Below are positions 11,385 to 21,091 of a DNA stretch of 64,000 nt, piece after piece; the first letter of the stretch is position 1, and each line of letters begins with the position of its first letter. Origin of the DNA: Chrysogorgia sp. JL179-B06 (taxonomy: Eukaryota > Cnidaria > Anthozoa > Scleralcyonacea > Chrysogorgiidae); contig JAYKKM010000143.1 of assembly GCA_035772405.1 (NCBI GenBank), forward strand, positions 1,827,501 through 1,891,500. The letters are read 5' to 3'. The notes beneath the pieces are model-generated. The model did not search any database. It saw only the letters and a program-made list of their open reading frames with translations, and was not told the DNA's origin. A program made the translations under genes and the position numbers.

Positions 11385-12670
11385 GTATAATAAAAAAATT
11401 ATTGGATTCAGCTTACGCACAATATTTAACAATTATTCACCGAAGTGGAAGTGAATAGTGGTGGATATTTACCGAGACGCCAAGCGTCGAGGTAAATATC
11501 CACCACTATTCACTGACACTGAGGTGAATAATTGTTTTAGCATATAACAAAACAAATTGATAAAAATTAGGTAAATTTCGGTTAGTTTCATTATAATTTA
11601 GCCAGGAATTGTTGTGAAACGCAAGGCAAGACTAAATTCTCCCAAGGTGGCAACTCCATATATGGAGTTGTTTATCAGTTTTGACAAGCTGACAGCTGCC
11701 GGTCGTTTTGAAAACCTTTCGAAGTTGGATCAAAGTAAGGCAAAAACCACTGGATTTTTAGCTCAAAGGAAATATTTTAATACTGTACATGGGAAAACCT
11801 TAGGACAAAGGAGAACTAATGAATTCTGGGTGAGTAAACGAGTTGTTCTTTGCAAAAGATGAGTTATATAAGCGTTTTTATTTCGGTCAGTGCAGTGACA
11901 ATGTTTCATGTGTTTAGTCGTTGAATTTCCTTCAATTTATAAAGAATTTCTGTGGGTGTTTAGTGTTATAAAATCGGTAGTATGTTTCCCATGTCATTTG
12001 TTTAGTATTCAGTTCATTACTCGCCAGTTTCTTGGGCAGTGTATCGCGGTAATCTTTACGGCCGATACCGTACTATTAAATTCTTTAAGTTTTGCTTGGT
12101 TTTTGATGTAACTGAAATGATTTTTAATGTTTGTAAATGTTATTAAATTCTATATGAAAGGCAATTCAAATTGTCTCATAAACTATATCTAGGCAATATC
12201 GATTTATGAACTACGGAGTACACTTTTCCAAAGAAAACAGTTCGTTCAATCGAGTTTGTTTTTGGAGCACATTTATTTCGCTGTTCTGCGGGTTTTTGAG
12301 CACTTTCTATTCTCTCTTTGCAAATTGTTTTTCATAAATATTGCGTAAAATAATTGCCCTACATACAGTAATTGTTTTCTACCTTCCTGCTTTTACCAAT
12401 TTCTTGCATTACGTAAAAAAAAAGTCGTTCAAGAGAAGGACACCATGTTGTTTTGTTTTGCGAAACAGTGAATAGTGCAGGATATCCCGAGCTAGAGGAA
12501 CCAATCAGATTGCGCGAAAAGCACTATTCACTGTTTTGGTATATGCAAACAAGAATTATTCAGACCTCGGTCAATATTATCCGCCTCAGACTCGCTTCGG
12601 CGGATAACATTGGCCTCGGTCTGAATAATTATTGATATCATGCTAAGCCTCATCCAATAATTGTTTATTG
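11385..12670 (+). mobile_element. Non-autonomous TIR element (copy A) with subterminal hairpins
   Basis: The left end (ATTATTGGATTCAGC...ATATTTAACAATTATTCAC) is mirrored at the right end (GAATAATTATTGATATCATGCTAAGCCTCATCCAATAATTG). Just inside the left end is a palindrome of about 110 bp (ACAATTATTCACC...GGTGAATAATTGT, 11,429-11,537). A second palindrome at about 12,555-12,635 pairs GAATTATTCAGACCTCGG with CCTCGGTCTGAATAATTATT. Between them a fragment at about 11,605-11,850 (LNSPKVATPYMELFIS, GFLAQRKYFNTVHGK) is open for about 80 codons. A second copy lies in reverse at 34,960-35,815. Fragment function is unknown. Confidence 0.6.
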
Positions 12671-13340
12671 TACACCATTCCAATGGGCAAGGGGACAACA
12701 TTGCATTTGGCACTGCAAATAGGAATTAACCAGAATAAGGTACTAAGCGCACCAAGCATTTGCCGGTGAGCAAAAATGTAATTTTGAAATGTGCCTGCAA
12801 AAAATTTAAAATATATTGCATTTTACTGCAAATTTTGACTTGCGATTGATTCTGTCTTGATTGAGATTAACAAACAGCTGGTAATGATTTTGGATGACTT
12901 TGTGATAGCCTGCAACTGATTTGGGCTGGTTTGAATAGCTTGTTAGAAATAAAAAAGTCATATAGAGGTACAATAACAAGCATGTTCAATGTAAACAACA
13001 TTGTACCTATTTAAAGTAGCCAAATCTCATCAAAAGTAGTGCACCCGTGCCCTTTAATAAAAGCTAAAAGTAAATAGAATTAAAACTAAACTTGAAATTA
13101 GATAGTTGTTGTAAAGGCGGTGTAGCGTACTAGTGTAGTAGTCTGTAACAACTAAGCAATTAAAACAATATGTACAGTTACAACAGCATGGTTTATCGAA
13201 TACCATACCATGAACGTATCGTTACATTTCCCAACAAAACAAGAACAACTAAGTGATATACTGTCTAGAACTATGTAGTCATGTAGATACTAGATATAAT
13301 ACCATTTCATATGCTGGCACTACCAGTCTGTAATGGGCTG
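12671..13340. other. Non-coding, no recognised gene
   Basis: I see no gene, repeat array or RNA here. It is the 3' flank of the HECT-like locus, which is read leftward from 14.4 kb. Confidence 0.5.
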
Positions 13341-14393
13341 TTACACAATGTCAAATGACCATGCCATGTCTTCTCTCATAATGCTTGATAACTCTGCAGC
13401 AAGTTCAGTAAAGCATTGATATGTGGTAGGAAGTTCTAATAACGGCCCACATGTGTGCACAAGAGGTCGTCGCCCCAAACCATCCAATGAAGTAAAGGTT
13501 ACTTCAATGGAATCACATGATAAAACATTGCTTCCAGTGACAAAATGCAGGAATCTTTCTAGAGCTTTTCCTTCCAAGGATTTAACATATCTCTTTGGAT
13601 GACCCATGGCTTGCCTATCAGCATCGTTGGTTGCGTTGGCCCTAAACAGCTTGTTAACCTTCTTAGATGTTGGACTCTTTCTTTCGTAAAGATCTGCCAC
13701 TCCTGTTGGTGTTTGGAAGGTAGGATCAGAGCCGCTTTGCAGACATGCCAAAATTGGTGTCCAACAATTTGAGATGTACCGTGGCTTCTGAATTAACTCC
13801 TGGTGGGCAAGTTCAAAGATGATTGACTCTACATTTTCTGGTGTTGGTACTTTATGGCAATTCCACATTGAAAGAAAATCCAAGATATCTTCGTCTTCAG
13901 GGTTGAACTCCTTGCTTATGAGCATGTCTAGAATCTTTCGATCTCCAGCTACATAACAGCGAAATGATTCTAGAAGCATTTGTTTGTCGACACTCTCCTC
14001 ACCAAACAAACAGCAAATGACAAACAACTGGGACAGCTGCAGGGGGAAGTAGTCGGCTCTTTTATAACCATATACAATGACTCTGGCAATTGATTCCCAT
14101 TCTGGCTTTTGCAGGTCATGTCTAATATGCGGTGTTTTCTCCGTCCCTCCTATGCTCACAGATGTAAAAAATTATTGCCAGAAATGGGTCAGAACATCGC
14201 GCAAGACACCTTGTCCTACCCCTACTTCATTGTTGCCATTGGCATTTATTACCGTAGCATTGAGCACATAATTGAATATATTAGAACCCATAAATATATC
14301 AATAATATCTCGCAGGATATTTGTTCGGTACACCGAGACTTCCTTGATTTCAGCCAAATCATTCGTTGGTCCGGGCCAGGCCAATGATTCTGA
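13341..14393 (-). pseudogene. HECT-like E3 ubiquitin-ligase domain, one in-frame stop
   Basis: A minus-strand frame from about 14,393 to the stop at 13,341 reads through one TAA at 14,172-14,174 (just after THFWQ). N-lobe-like landmarks are RTNILRDIIDIF and a GVGQGVLRDVLTHFW segment, then PHIRHDLQKPEW and YFPLQLSQLF. The C-terminal lobe has FLHFVTGSNVLSCDSIEVTF and RRPLVHTCGPLLELP. That Cys fits the HECT catalytic position (LPxAHTC in classical members), though the usual Phe-Asn after it is replaced by Gly-Pro. HECT enzymes transfer ubiquitin through this cysteine. Cnidarians have many divergent G2E3-like copies. A possible acceptor (CAG) precedes the frame at about 14,394, so upstream exons probably existed. 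None is visible, and the next 900 bp are a foldback repeat. A lone downstream start (GTG at 14,159) is unlikely. Confidence 0.65.
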
Positions 14394-14649
14394 ACTTTCA
14401 TTGGTAGGGACTATTAAAAAATAGATTATGTCAATAAACTACAATAGTAACTATTTTTACTCTTTTTACAAGTTTAGGTATAGCAAACCGCAATTTTCCT
14501 AAACGAAAAACAATTGTCAACTCAAACAAGACAAAATCTAGTTGTTCTTCGTTGCAGGGTTTTATTGTATACTATATATTACCAGGTAGGACATCTGATT
14601 GGACATCTATATCCATTGCTGATTGTTCCACGGATGACGACAGTGGTTC

Positions 14650-15331
14650 CATATGAGGTGCCATTCCCGCCAAAATTAAGCACTGTACAATTTATAAAAT
14701 GCAGCCTACAACTTCATAAAATGCAGCTGCAATTTATAAAATGCAGCCTACAATTTTATAAAATGCAGCTACAATTTATAAAATGCAGCGTACAACTTTA
14801 TAAAATGCAGCCTACAATTTTATAAAATGCAGCCTACAATTTTATAAAATGTAGCTACAATTTATAAAATGCAGCCTACAACTTTATAAAATGCAGCCTA
14901 CAATTTTATAAAATGCAGCCACAAACCACTGGAATTGTTAAAGCATTGTAAGCAGTAAATTATGAGATGAGGATTAGGATCTTAGGATTAGGATTTACTG
15001 CTTACAATGCTTTAACAATGCATTGTAAGCAGTAAATTATTGGATTGTAATCAACCCCAAAACAACAAAGATCCTAACCCTAACCCCCTAATTAAGGCAG
15101 CATTTTATAAAGTTGTAGGCTGTATTTTATAAATTGTAGCTGCATTTTATAAAATTGTAGGCTGCATTTTATAAAGTTGTAGGCTGCATTTTATAAATTG
15201 TAGCTGCATTTTATAAAATTGTAGGCTGCATTTTATAAATTGCAGCTGCATTTTATAGAGTTGTAGGCTGCATTTTATAAATTGAAGAGTGCTTAATTTT
15301 GGCGGGAATGGCACCTCATAGTTCCACAGAT
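14650..15331. mobile_element. Foldback element with minisatellite arms
   Basis: The ends ATGAGGTGCCATTCCCGCC (about 14,654) and GGCGGGAATGGCACCTCAT (about 15,300-15,318) are exact inverted repeats. Each continues inward through AAAATTAAGCACT and then many units of about 20-22 bp, TTATAAAATGCAGCCTACAA on the left and the reverse complement on the right. The centre holds two copies of CATTGTAAGCAGTAAATTAT and a short telomere-like CCTAACCCTAACCCCCTAA at about 15,073-15,091. Short similar words, GTTCCAC(G/A)GATGACG, flank both sides at about 14,626 and 15,331. Confidence 0.8.
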
Positions 15332-15334
15332 GAC

Positions 15335-17761
15335 GTTGATGGCTGTTCGAGCTGTGGATTTTCTAAAATGCCTTCTTCTTCCACTTCTTCCATAACTAAT
15401 TAAGAAAAGAACTGATGAGGCTGCCATACTTTCTTAAGCAATTTCATCACAAAGCGGTACACGTGATGGCATGCCTCTATTTTTTACCCTCACAGAACAA
15501 TTTAGTACATTATTTACACTTTGAATTTGAAAATAAGAAAGTACAGTAGCTAATACTCTACTCTGCCATGCTCTGTTTTTGTTACAATAATTACCAGATA
15601 TTTAAGCAATACCACAAAAACATTAAAAAGGAACATATTAAGGTCTATTGGTTAACCATGAGTGTGCCAGGGTAGTGTTTATTTTCTAAATGGATATTTC
15701 AAGAAATGTATCTCCCTGAAATATGAATTAAAAAAATCGTATTCTTTCTGGCCTCCAAACCTTTGATTTAAACAATTTGTACACCCCGTCCCCCCCCCCC
15801 CCTCCCTCCCCCCCCCCCCCCCCCCCCCCACACACACAGTACACAATACCTTAGTATCAGGCCACCTGCACAGGGTTTCCCCCTGAAAAATTTAACTTCA
15901 TCCGGTGTTTGTAAAATAACGAATTCAAGTAGGTGCACCAGGGCTTATTGTGCTTTAATGGGTTAAAGGAGCACCAGTAAAACCAACACCTAGGTCTTAG
16001 TTGATGCAATGTTAATACAGGTCATAGATGTAAACGTAGGTCTAAGTTATTAGGTAATTTATGTAAAGCGCTTTAGAATGTACATATATTCGTAGATTTA
16101 GTGCTATATAAATGCATTATCATTATCATATTTATCTAAAAAAATGCATACCATGTAGACTTTCACCTTGAGTTTCCTCCTGCAAAAATACACATTACTT
16201 AATTATTAGTTAATATATAACTACAATTCTACAAACCTAATAATAAATGAACTCATAAAATATGTCAAATTGTACAGTACAATTATCTTTTTTTTTAATA
16301 GTTTTATCCATTTAGTTTTTGACATGTAGTGCAGTGTTTCTTATTTTATTCATTTAATATTTCATGAATGCCAAAACCAAACTACTTAAACAAATCAAGC
16401 TTATTCAAGACCTGGTTGTAATAAGCATGGCATGCTTGAAGCTCTTGAAGTGACGACCAATTAAAGCTCTTGTATTTGCCTTACTTTACATGCTTTTAGA
16501 CAAAGCTTTCAAACAATCCCCAGGTACAGTGCGAGGTCCTCCCCCGGAGAAGCCGATGACACACACATAAAGGATATCAACTCTTTTCAACCCTTTACAA
16601 AAGTAGAGATCTTTATCTCATCTTGTTGAAATCTACCAAGAAGTAATCATACCTGTGGTGCTACTTTCGTAGATGCTTCCATTATTTGTTTATTTGGCCT
16701 AATATAAACTGGCTTATTCTGAAAGAGGCGTTGCAGAATAATACCATCGATGCCGTGCTGCCCAGGTGCCAAAGCTGGTGGAACCAATGAGGTATGCATG
16801 GACATCAGTATTTCGATGTCCACACCTAAGTAAATAAATGGCGAGGACACTGGGGATTCGAGGGAGGGGTCAAAAATTTGCATTGGAAATTTCGAGGGGA
16901 AGGGGCCTGGTTAAAATATAAAACTCCAAGAGGTGTATGACAACAATTGTGAGAATTGAGGGGGTGCACTGCCCGAAACAGGCTGGAATCCCAGGGGACC
17001 CATTGGTAATGGCACTTTTGCAGTAGCATTTACGTTTTTAAAAAAACGTTTGTCATACTTTGGTGTCTTTTTATACTACTGAGTTGATTATTTCATGAAT
17101 CACAAGGTCGGTGAGAGGGGGTGCAAAATGCCCGGGACCTTGCAAGGGGCCCGGCCACATCGCCACGTCAATCACTTGTGACTGGTGTATTCTGCAGACC
17201 AATGAAATGTTGCAACCATTATGCGTACCTACCGGTAACACGAAGTACCCGTTCATCTCAACACTGTTCCCCAATTCCGCTGGCTAAAAGCATTTATTAT
17301 ACATTCAAACTTCATTCTCGTTTCTTATCGGTCAACATACTCCAGTGAATTCTCAATCTCTGGCAGGTGCGACCTCATTTCTGTTGAATACTGTGAATTA
17401 TTGCACGTAGGTGTCCAAAACAAAAATTATTGAACGCTGATGACGTCACTAGGACCAACCGCGCGAAAATTACAAAATAAAAAAATAGGTACGCAACGCG
17501 TTCACGTGTCTGATGACATGAGACATGCAGCTTAAAATATGAACTACAAAAATAGAAACACGATTATTGTAAATACAATATATTATCGAGATAACAGCGT
17601 GTTATATATTATCAAGGCTACTAGCTACATTGCAATTACTTTACAGAATATCCGTGCATGTTGATCCAAACACGCGGGATGTTGCGAGATTTGAGAAAAG
17701 CATAAAAACTTAGATTAGATTTTGGTTGAATATCCAGATTTTAGTTGAATATCCAGATTTT
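15335..17761. other. Non-coding spacer with repeats
   Basis: No gene is supportable. A poly-C/CT stretch lies at about 15,785-15,829. GTAAAGCGCTTTAGAATG...GCTATATAAATGCATTATCATTAT at about 16,064-16,128 resembles the 3' tail common to L2/CR1-like LINEs and their SINEs (recollection, weak). The repeat related to 11.08 kb is at 17,290-17,460. Just before the Polinton, at 17,710-17,767, the unit ATTTTGGTTGAATATCCAG is repeated about three times. Confidence 0.5.
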
Positions 17762-17767
17762 GGTTGA
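17762..17767. repeat. Left target-site duplication GGTTGA
   Basis: The six bases GGTTGA immediately precede the terminus AGTAGTATAGAAAG. The same six follow CTTTCTATACTACT at 34,764-34,769. Six base pairs is the characteristic duplication size of Maverick/Polinton integration. Confidence 0.9.
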
Positions 17768-17868
17768 AGTAGTATAGAAAGTGGGGCTACCAGCGCATTT
17801 TTCCATTTTTTCATGCTTCGCAATCAAAATTGAAAAAGTTCGCTGTTAACCCCACTTTCGAGACTACT
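17768..17868. repeat. Left terminal inverted repeat, folds as hairpin
   Basis: Within 101 bp, AGTAGTATAGAAAGTGGGGCTACCAGCG is answered by the inverted CGCTGTTAACCCCACTTTCGAGACTACT. The middle (CATTTTTCCATTTTTTCATGC...GCTTCGCAATCAAAATTGAAAAAG) also partly pairs. The outer about 45 bp match the outer end of the right terminus in inverted orientation with few differences. Confidence 0.85.
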
Positions 17869-17973
17869 AAAACGATACGAAATAAAATTCGTTAAACAAG
17901 ACAAAATAAAATTCGTTAAGTGAAACAAAATAAATTAGACTCGAAAACCACCACGCGTTTCAGGAGTAGTTTT

Positions 17974-18291
17974 TCAAGCACTAGCGCGTAGAAGCTGCAA
18001 CTCTATTTTGCAACTGGCCATCCTTTTCCCAAGTACAGAATGTTTAAACTCCTCGTCTATTTCCTTACGTTCTAAGCTACTCTTAGCGAATAGTTGTCGT
18101 TTGAGCTTTCTAATCTGATAGGTGAATAACAAATGTTTGTTGAGTCTCGCTATCTTTTCCTCTACTGATTCCAAACGTTCTACGCTACTCTCCATGGCTC
18201 CAGTGCTCATTACTGTGTATGAGCGCTGGAGCCTTGGAGAGTAGTGTAGGACACGGCGATACAAGGACGGTTTTCCAGAAGTCATATCCAT
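17974..18291 (-). CDS. Hypothetical small coiled-coil protein (Polinton)
   Basis: A 105-residue frame starting ATG 18,291. I do not recognise it. The middle third (VERLESVEEKIARLNKHLL, IRKLKRQLFAKSSLERKEID) has heptad-like spacing of Leu/Ile with many Lys/Arg/Glu, suggesting a basic coiled coil. No membrane segment, Cys pairs or signal peptide. It is the outermost gene on the left, about 105 bp inside the terminal hairpin, and reads toward the terminus. Unlike the other genes there is no clear TATAGTATA box directly before its start, so expression is uncertain. Lowest-confidence gene of the element. Confidence 0.5.
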   Translation of the reverse strand: MDMTSGKPSLYRRVLHYSPRLQRSYTVMSTGAMESSVERLESVEEKIARLNKHLLFTYQIRKLKRQLFAKSSLERKEIDEEFKHSVLGKRMASCKIELQLLRASA

Positions 18292-18648
18292 TAGGAATCT
18301 ACACGATTTGGAATAGTGTGTGGTTTAGCCGTGTGGACCTACGTTCGCTAACCAAAATTTGATTCACTTAAATACTATAAAATGAGTGTATAACTTACTA
18401 TGGGTGTGGTGGCTTGCGGGGTTAATCGTTGTGCACACTCACTAAGGGCGTTCGAATCACGAGTTGGACTTGTTTTCCCAGTCCATTACACTTATCCATG
18501 CGAGTGACACAGCTGTGTCGTTTGTTACGCAATCTAAGACAATGTATCCGGAAAAAGTGACACAGCTGTGTCGTTTGTCACACATTCCGTCTTGAAGAAC
18601 ATAGTAGTGTGATACATCGTCTTCGACTCGCTTCCGCTAATATTGTAA
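18292..18648. other. Intergenic segment of the Polinton
   Basis: No gene. It holds two copies of GTGACACAGCTGTGTCGTTTGT (about 18,506 and 18,557), each with an inner palindrome GACACAGCTGTGTC. The copies are 51 bp apart and could be a binding site or leftover duplication. Confidence 0.55.
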
Positions 18649-19197
18649 TTAGATAGCACTGTCTCCTTCATTCAGGGGTTCCCCCTCGGGGATTTCCCCT
18701 CTAGACATATGGCTAAACACGTGTTTACTAGTTGTTAGTCCACCCGATAACAACCCTAAACAAGGGAGGTAGGGGGATACGTATGATATGAACTTCTCTA
18801 CATCTCTTTTAAGTAGTTGATCAGTGATCAACTCTTTTTCTAGCTTTTCAGGTGATTCAATAGCGTTGAACCCTCCTAACGCGTGGGCGAACTTGCTTAT
18901 TAAAAGGTCACAGAGAAACACGTTCGCTTTCTCCATTCTTTTTACCTCCCATTCTTCGTAGATCTTGTTGATGACTTTATCTGAAGCCTTTTTGAGATAA
19001 GTGGTGGATTTATCTATCTCACCATCCTCTGAGAGTCTTCTTAGTTCGTCTCGTTTCTTGTCTACGTCAGTTTGTGGAGTGTCGTCGGCTTGTGGTATGT
19101 TGGTTTGCGACTCATCGATCACTTCCTGTTCTGCTTCTCGTATGTCTTCAATTAGTTCATCAATTGTATCAGTATTTTTTGTCTTGCGTTTTGGCAT
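18649..19197 (-). CDS. Hypothetical charged protein (Polinton)
   Basis: 182 residues from ATG 19,197. The N-terminus is basic (MPKRKTKNTD), then an acidic Glu/Asp-rich stretch of about 60 residues, then a mixed helical region (DKVINKIYEEWEVKRMEKANVF) and a moderately hydrophobic C-terminal part (FISYVSPYLPCLGLLSGG). I do not recognise a family. It overlaps the 3' side of no gene; its own start lies inside the end of the packaging-ATPase frame (29-nt overlap). A TATAGTATA box (ATCGTATAGTATAGGGC on the minus strand) precedes the ATG by 4 nt. Its place next to ATPase and capsid genes suggests a virion or assembly role (inference). Confidence 0.7.
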   Translation of the reverse strand: MPKRKTKNTDTIDELIEDIREAEQEVIDESQTNIPQADDTPQTDVDKKRDELRRLSEDGEIDKSTTYLKKASDKVINKIYEEWEVKRMEKANVFLCDLLISKFAHALGGFNAIESPEKLEKELITDQLLKRDVEKFISYVSPYLPCLGLLSGGLTTSKHVFSHMSRGEIPEGEPLNEGDSAI

Positions 19198-19822
19198 GCC
19201 CTATACTATACGATGTGTTTTGTTTTTGCGGAATGACTATTTCGTACGAGTACGGGTGTCTTAGAAATATCTCCAATCTTGCGTACTCGTTGTCTTTCAA
19301 CTGTTTTATTATTTTCTGAATCTCCACTTTATCAACTCCGTTGAGATAATCGTCTACGATAATTTTCATATCGTTTCTGTTAGGGTTGTAGAATGTTACT
19401 AACTTTGAGATGTTTTCGCGGTATGGTTTACTAATTGAGGTTAGTTGTTGTGTTATGACTATTGTGGATAGGTTGTAGTGTCTAGCGCTAAAGGCTAGTT
19501 TAACTAGTTCGCTTGTTCTGTTTTTAACATCCTGCCCACTAGCACAATCATCTAATATTATTAGTGAGTTGGTGCCTTTATAAATGTCAGTCACGTATTT
19601 GAGAATTACGTCGACCTTGTCCTGCTCACACTGTATAGCTATGAAGTCTGGATCTCTCAAGTATTTCCACTCTGTGTACGTTTTGTTCCATTCAAATGTT
19701 GGACACATAAGAATGATGAAATCGAAGTGATTCATGTAGTCTTTCTCTATCATATCCAAGAGGTGGTACGTTTTACCACAGGCTGTCATACCAACAATTA
19801 GCATGTTGAAAGGTGTTTTCAT
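19169..19822 (-). CDS. FtsK/HerA-type genome packaging ATPase (Polinton)
   Basis: From ATG 19,822 the protein is 217 residues. The upstream ATG at 19,864 is open but lies inside the capsid gene, whereas 19,822 follows directly on the element's promoter-like box (ATATAGTATTCTAT). Walker A is GMTACGKT at about residues 11-18. Walker B is SLIILDDCASG near residue 95-105. A downstream STIVITQQLTSISKPYRENISKL segment is typical of the sensor/Arg region of this ATPase family. Such proteins pump double-stranded DNA into icosahedral capsids and are one of the core morphogenesis genes of Polintons and related viruses. Length is normal for the family. It sits immediately downstream of the major capsid gene, a common pairing. 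The frame is intact. Confidence 0.9.
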   Translation of the reverse strand: MKTPFNMLIVGMTACGKTYHLLDMIEKDYMNHFDFIILMCPTFEWNKTYTEWKYLRDPDFIAIQCEQDKVDVILKYVTDIYKGTNSLIILDDCASGQDVKNRTSELVKLAFSARHYNLSTIVITQQLTSISKPYRENISKLVTFYNPNRNDMKIIVDDYLNGVDKVEIQKIIKQLKDNEYARLEIFLRHPYSYEIVIPQKQNTSYSIGHAKTQDKKY

Positions 19823-19838
19823 ATAGAATACTATATGT

Positions 19839-21071
19839 TTAGTACTGGATTGATTGTAGATCATTGTTGATGAGGTTTACAAGACCGTCGGAGAGTACGA
19901 ATATTCTACACATGACGTTCGCTACTGTGGCTTCTTTAGTGATTTCCATCAGTATTCCTGACTGGGTGTTCACGATCTTCTTTCCAGTTGCAACCTTATC
20001 GTTGTCTTCGATAGACCTAAGGTCAACGACCAAAGCGAAACCGTCTTTGTAAAACTTTTGGACAGTCATATGGTCATAGTTTAGTTGTCCAAATAGTCTT
20101 TTCGCTTCTCCCCATAGTCTTGATTTAGGTATTCCTTGACTGTATACCATATTTGGCACGCCTTCTATGGTGAGTTTGACTGACTCTATGTTTGGGTAGA
20201 CGAAGTCTTCACTATCAGTTCTTGTTTTATTTGTGAAGAGTAGAACGACAGCTTTCATAGATTTTCTCGGCAGGTTAATATTCTCGTTTACGAGTGTGAT
20301 TCCTTTATCCCACTCCACAGTCTTCATCAGTGTGACGTGTTCGTATGATAGAGACCTACCGGACGCGTATAGAGATGACACTTCGTCAGCAATCTCTTGA
20401 CTCTCGATAGTTTCGTACTCTAACTCGAGATTCTCTAACGTATAGCCAGCCACGGCTGATCCAGATTGAGCCACCATAATATCAGACGCTTTAGGGAGTG
20501 TGATTATATACCTGAAATTGTTGTTCATGTTGTATGGTGCGTATAGACCATGATCTTCTAGAATCTTGTCTATTTGAATCTTTTGTTTAGTGTCATGGAC
20601 GGAGAACATCAGACCATCACTAACTTTTTGTGTGTCTCCACTGGCTGCACCACTGTCGTCCTTCGAGATTAACTTTCGAAGGTTCTCGTTTGCTATACCA
20701 TATTCGACCATCTGGTCTCGCTCACTGCTAGATTTCCAGAGGTCTTTATACGTACCGATTACGCTCTCACCACTGTTGTCGTACACAGTCTCACCTGCTA
20801 GTTTTACCACCAGTCTCTCGAGTAGTAGTCTCGAGAGGTTGTTAAGAAACCATGATTTCGCGTTCGAACTCTTAAAGTCGAATAGAAGATGGAGACTAGA
20901 GGGTACCAAACAAGTGTTACCCTTTGTTTTGGGGATGTCGATGTACAACTCTTCCCCTGGATTGGCTTTGTTGGGGTTTAGTGTTACAACGTGACGGGTT
21001 CTTGCGCCTTTAATAGAAGATATTCCGCGACGTCTATATCCAGGAAGCAACTCTCTCTCATTAGTGTTCAT
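19839..21071 (-). CDS. Probable major capsid protein (double jelly-roll hexon type)
   Basis: 410 residues from ATG 21,071, preceded on the minus strand by GTTATAGTATAGT touching the start codon. Beta-rich, without membrane segments. Landmarks I associate with cnidarian Polinton/adintovirus capsids are an early GEELYIDIPKTKGNTCLVPSSL, then KSWFLNNLSRLLLERLVVKLAG, a central FRYIITLPKASDIM, SYEHVTLMKT, and a C-terminal RIFVLSDGLVNLI. Size is short of the 450-600 residues often seen, so it is at the small end. Neighbour order (capsid then ATPase) supports the call, which rests on recollection of family sequence and context and not on a computed alignment. Structural modelling would settle whether two jelly-roll folds are present. 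Confidence 0.75.
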   Translation of the reverse strand: MNTNERELLPGYRRRGISSIKGARTRHVVTLNPNKANPGEELYIDIPKTKGNTCLVPSSLHLLFDFKSSNAKSWFLNNLSRLLLERLVVKLAGETVYDNSGESVIGTYKDLWKSSSERDQMVEYGIANENLRKLISKDDSGAASGDTQKVSDGLMFSVHDTKQKIQIDKILEDHGLYAPYNMNNNFRYIITLPKASDIMVAQSGSAVAGYTLENLELEYETIESQEIADEVSSLYASGRSLSYEHVTLMKTVEWDKGITLVNENINLPRKSMKAVVLLFTNKTRTDSEDFVYPNIESVKLTIEGVPNMVYSQGIPKSRLWGEAKRLFGQLNYDHMTVQKFYKDGFALVVDLRSIEDNDKVATGKKIVNTQSGILMEITKEATVANVMCRIFVLSDGLVNLINNDLQSIQY

Positions 21072-21086
21072 ACTATACTATAACAC
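21072..21086 (-). promoter_or_regulatory. TATAGTATA-type start-proximal box before capsid gene
   Basis: On the minus strand TTATAGTATAGT runs straight into ATG 21,071. Comparable boxes precede most genes of the element: before 19,197, 19,822, 22,507, 28,483, 28,800, 29,673 and 30,302, among others. Read as a probable element-specific promoter, since the spacing to the start codon is only 0-24 nt. Confidence 0.65.
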
Positions 21087-21091
21087 ATGTT

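Noticed and set aside
15073..15091. Internal telomere or telomeric insertion (CCTAACCCTAACCC)
   Set aside because: Only two to three units, inside a foldback element, and similar short runs occur at 42.41 kb in another repeat. Too short for a telomere scar.
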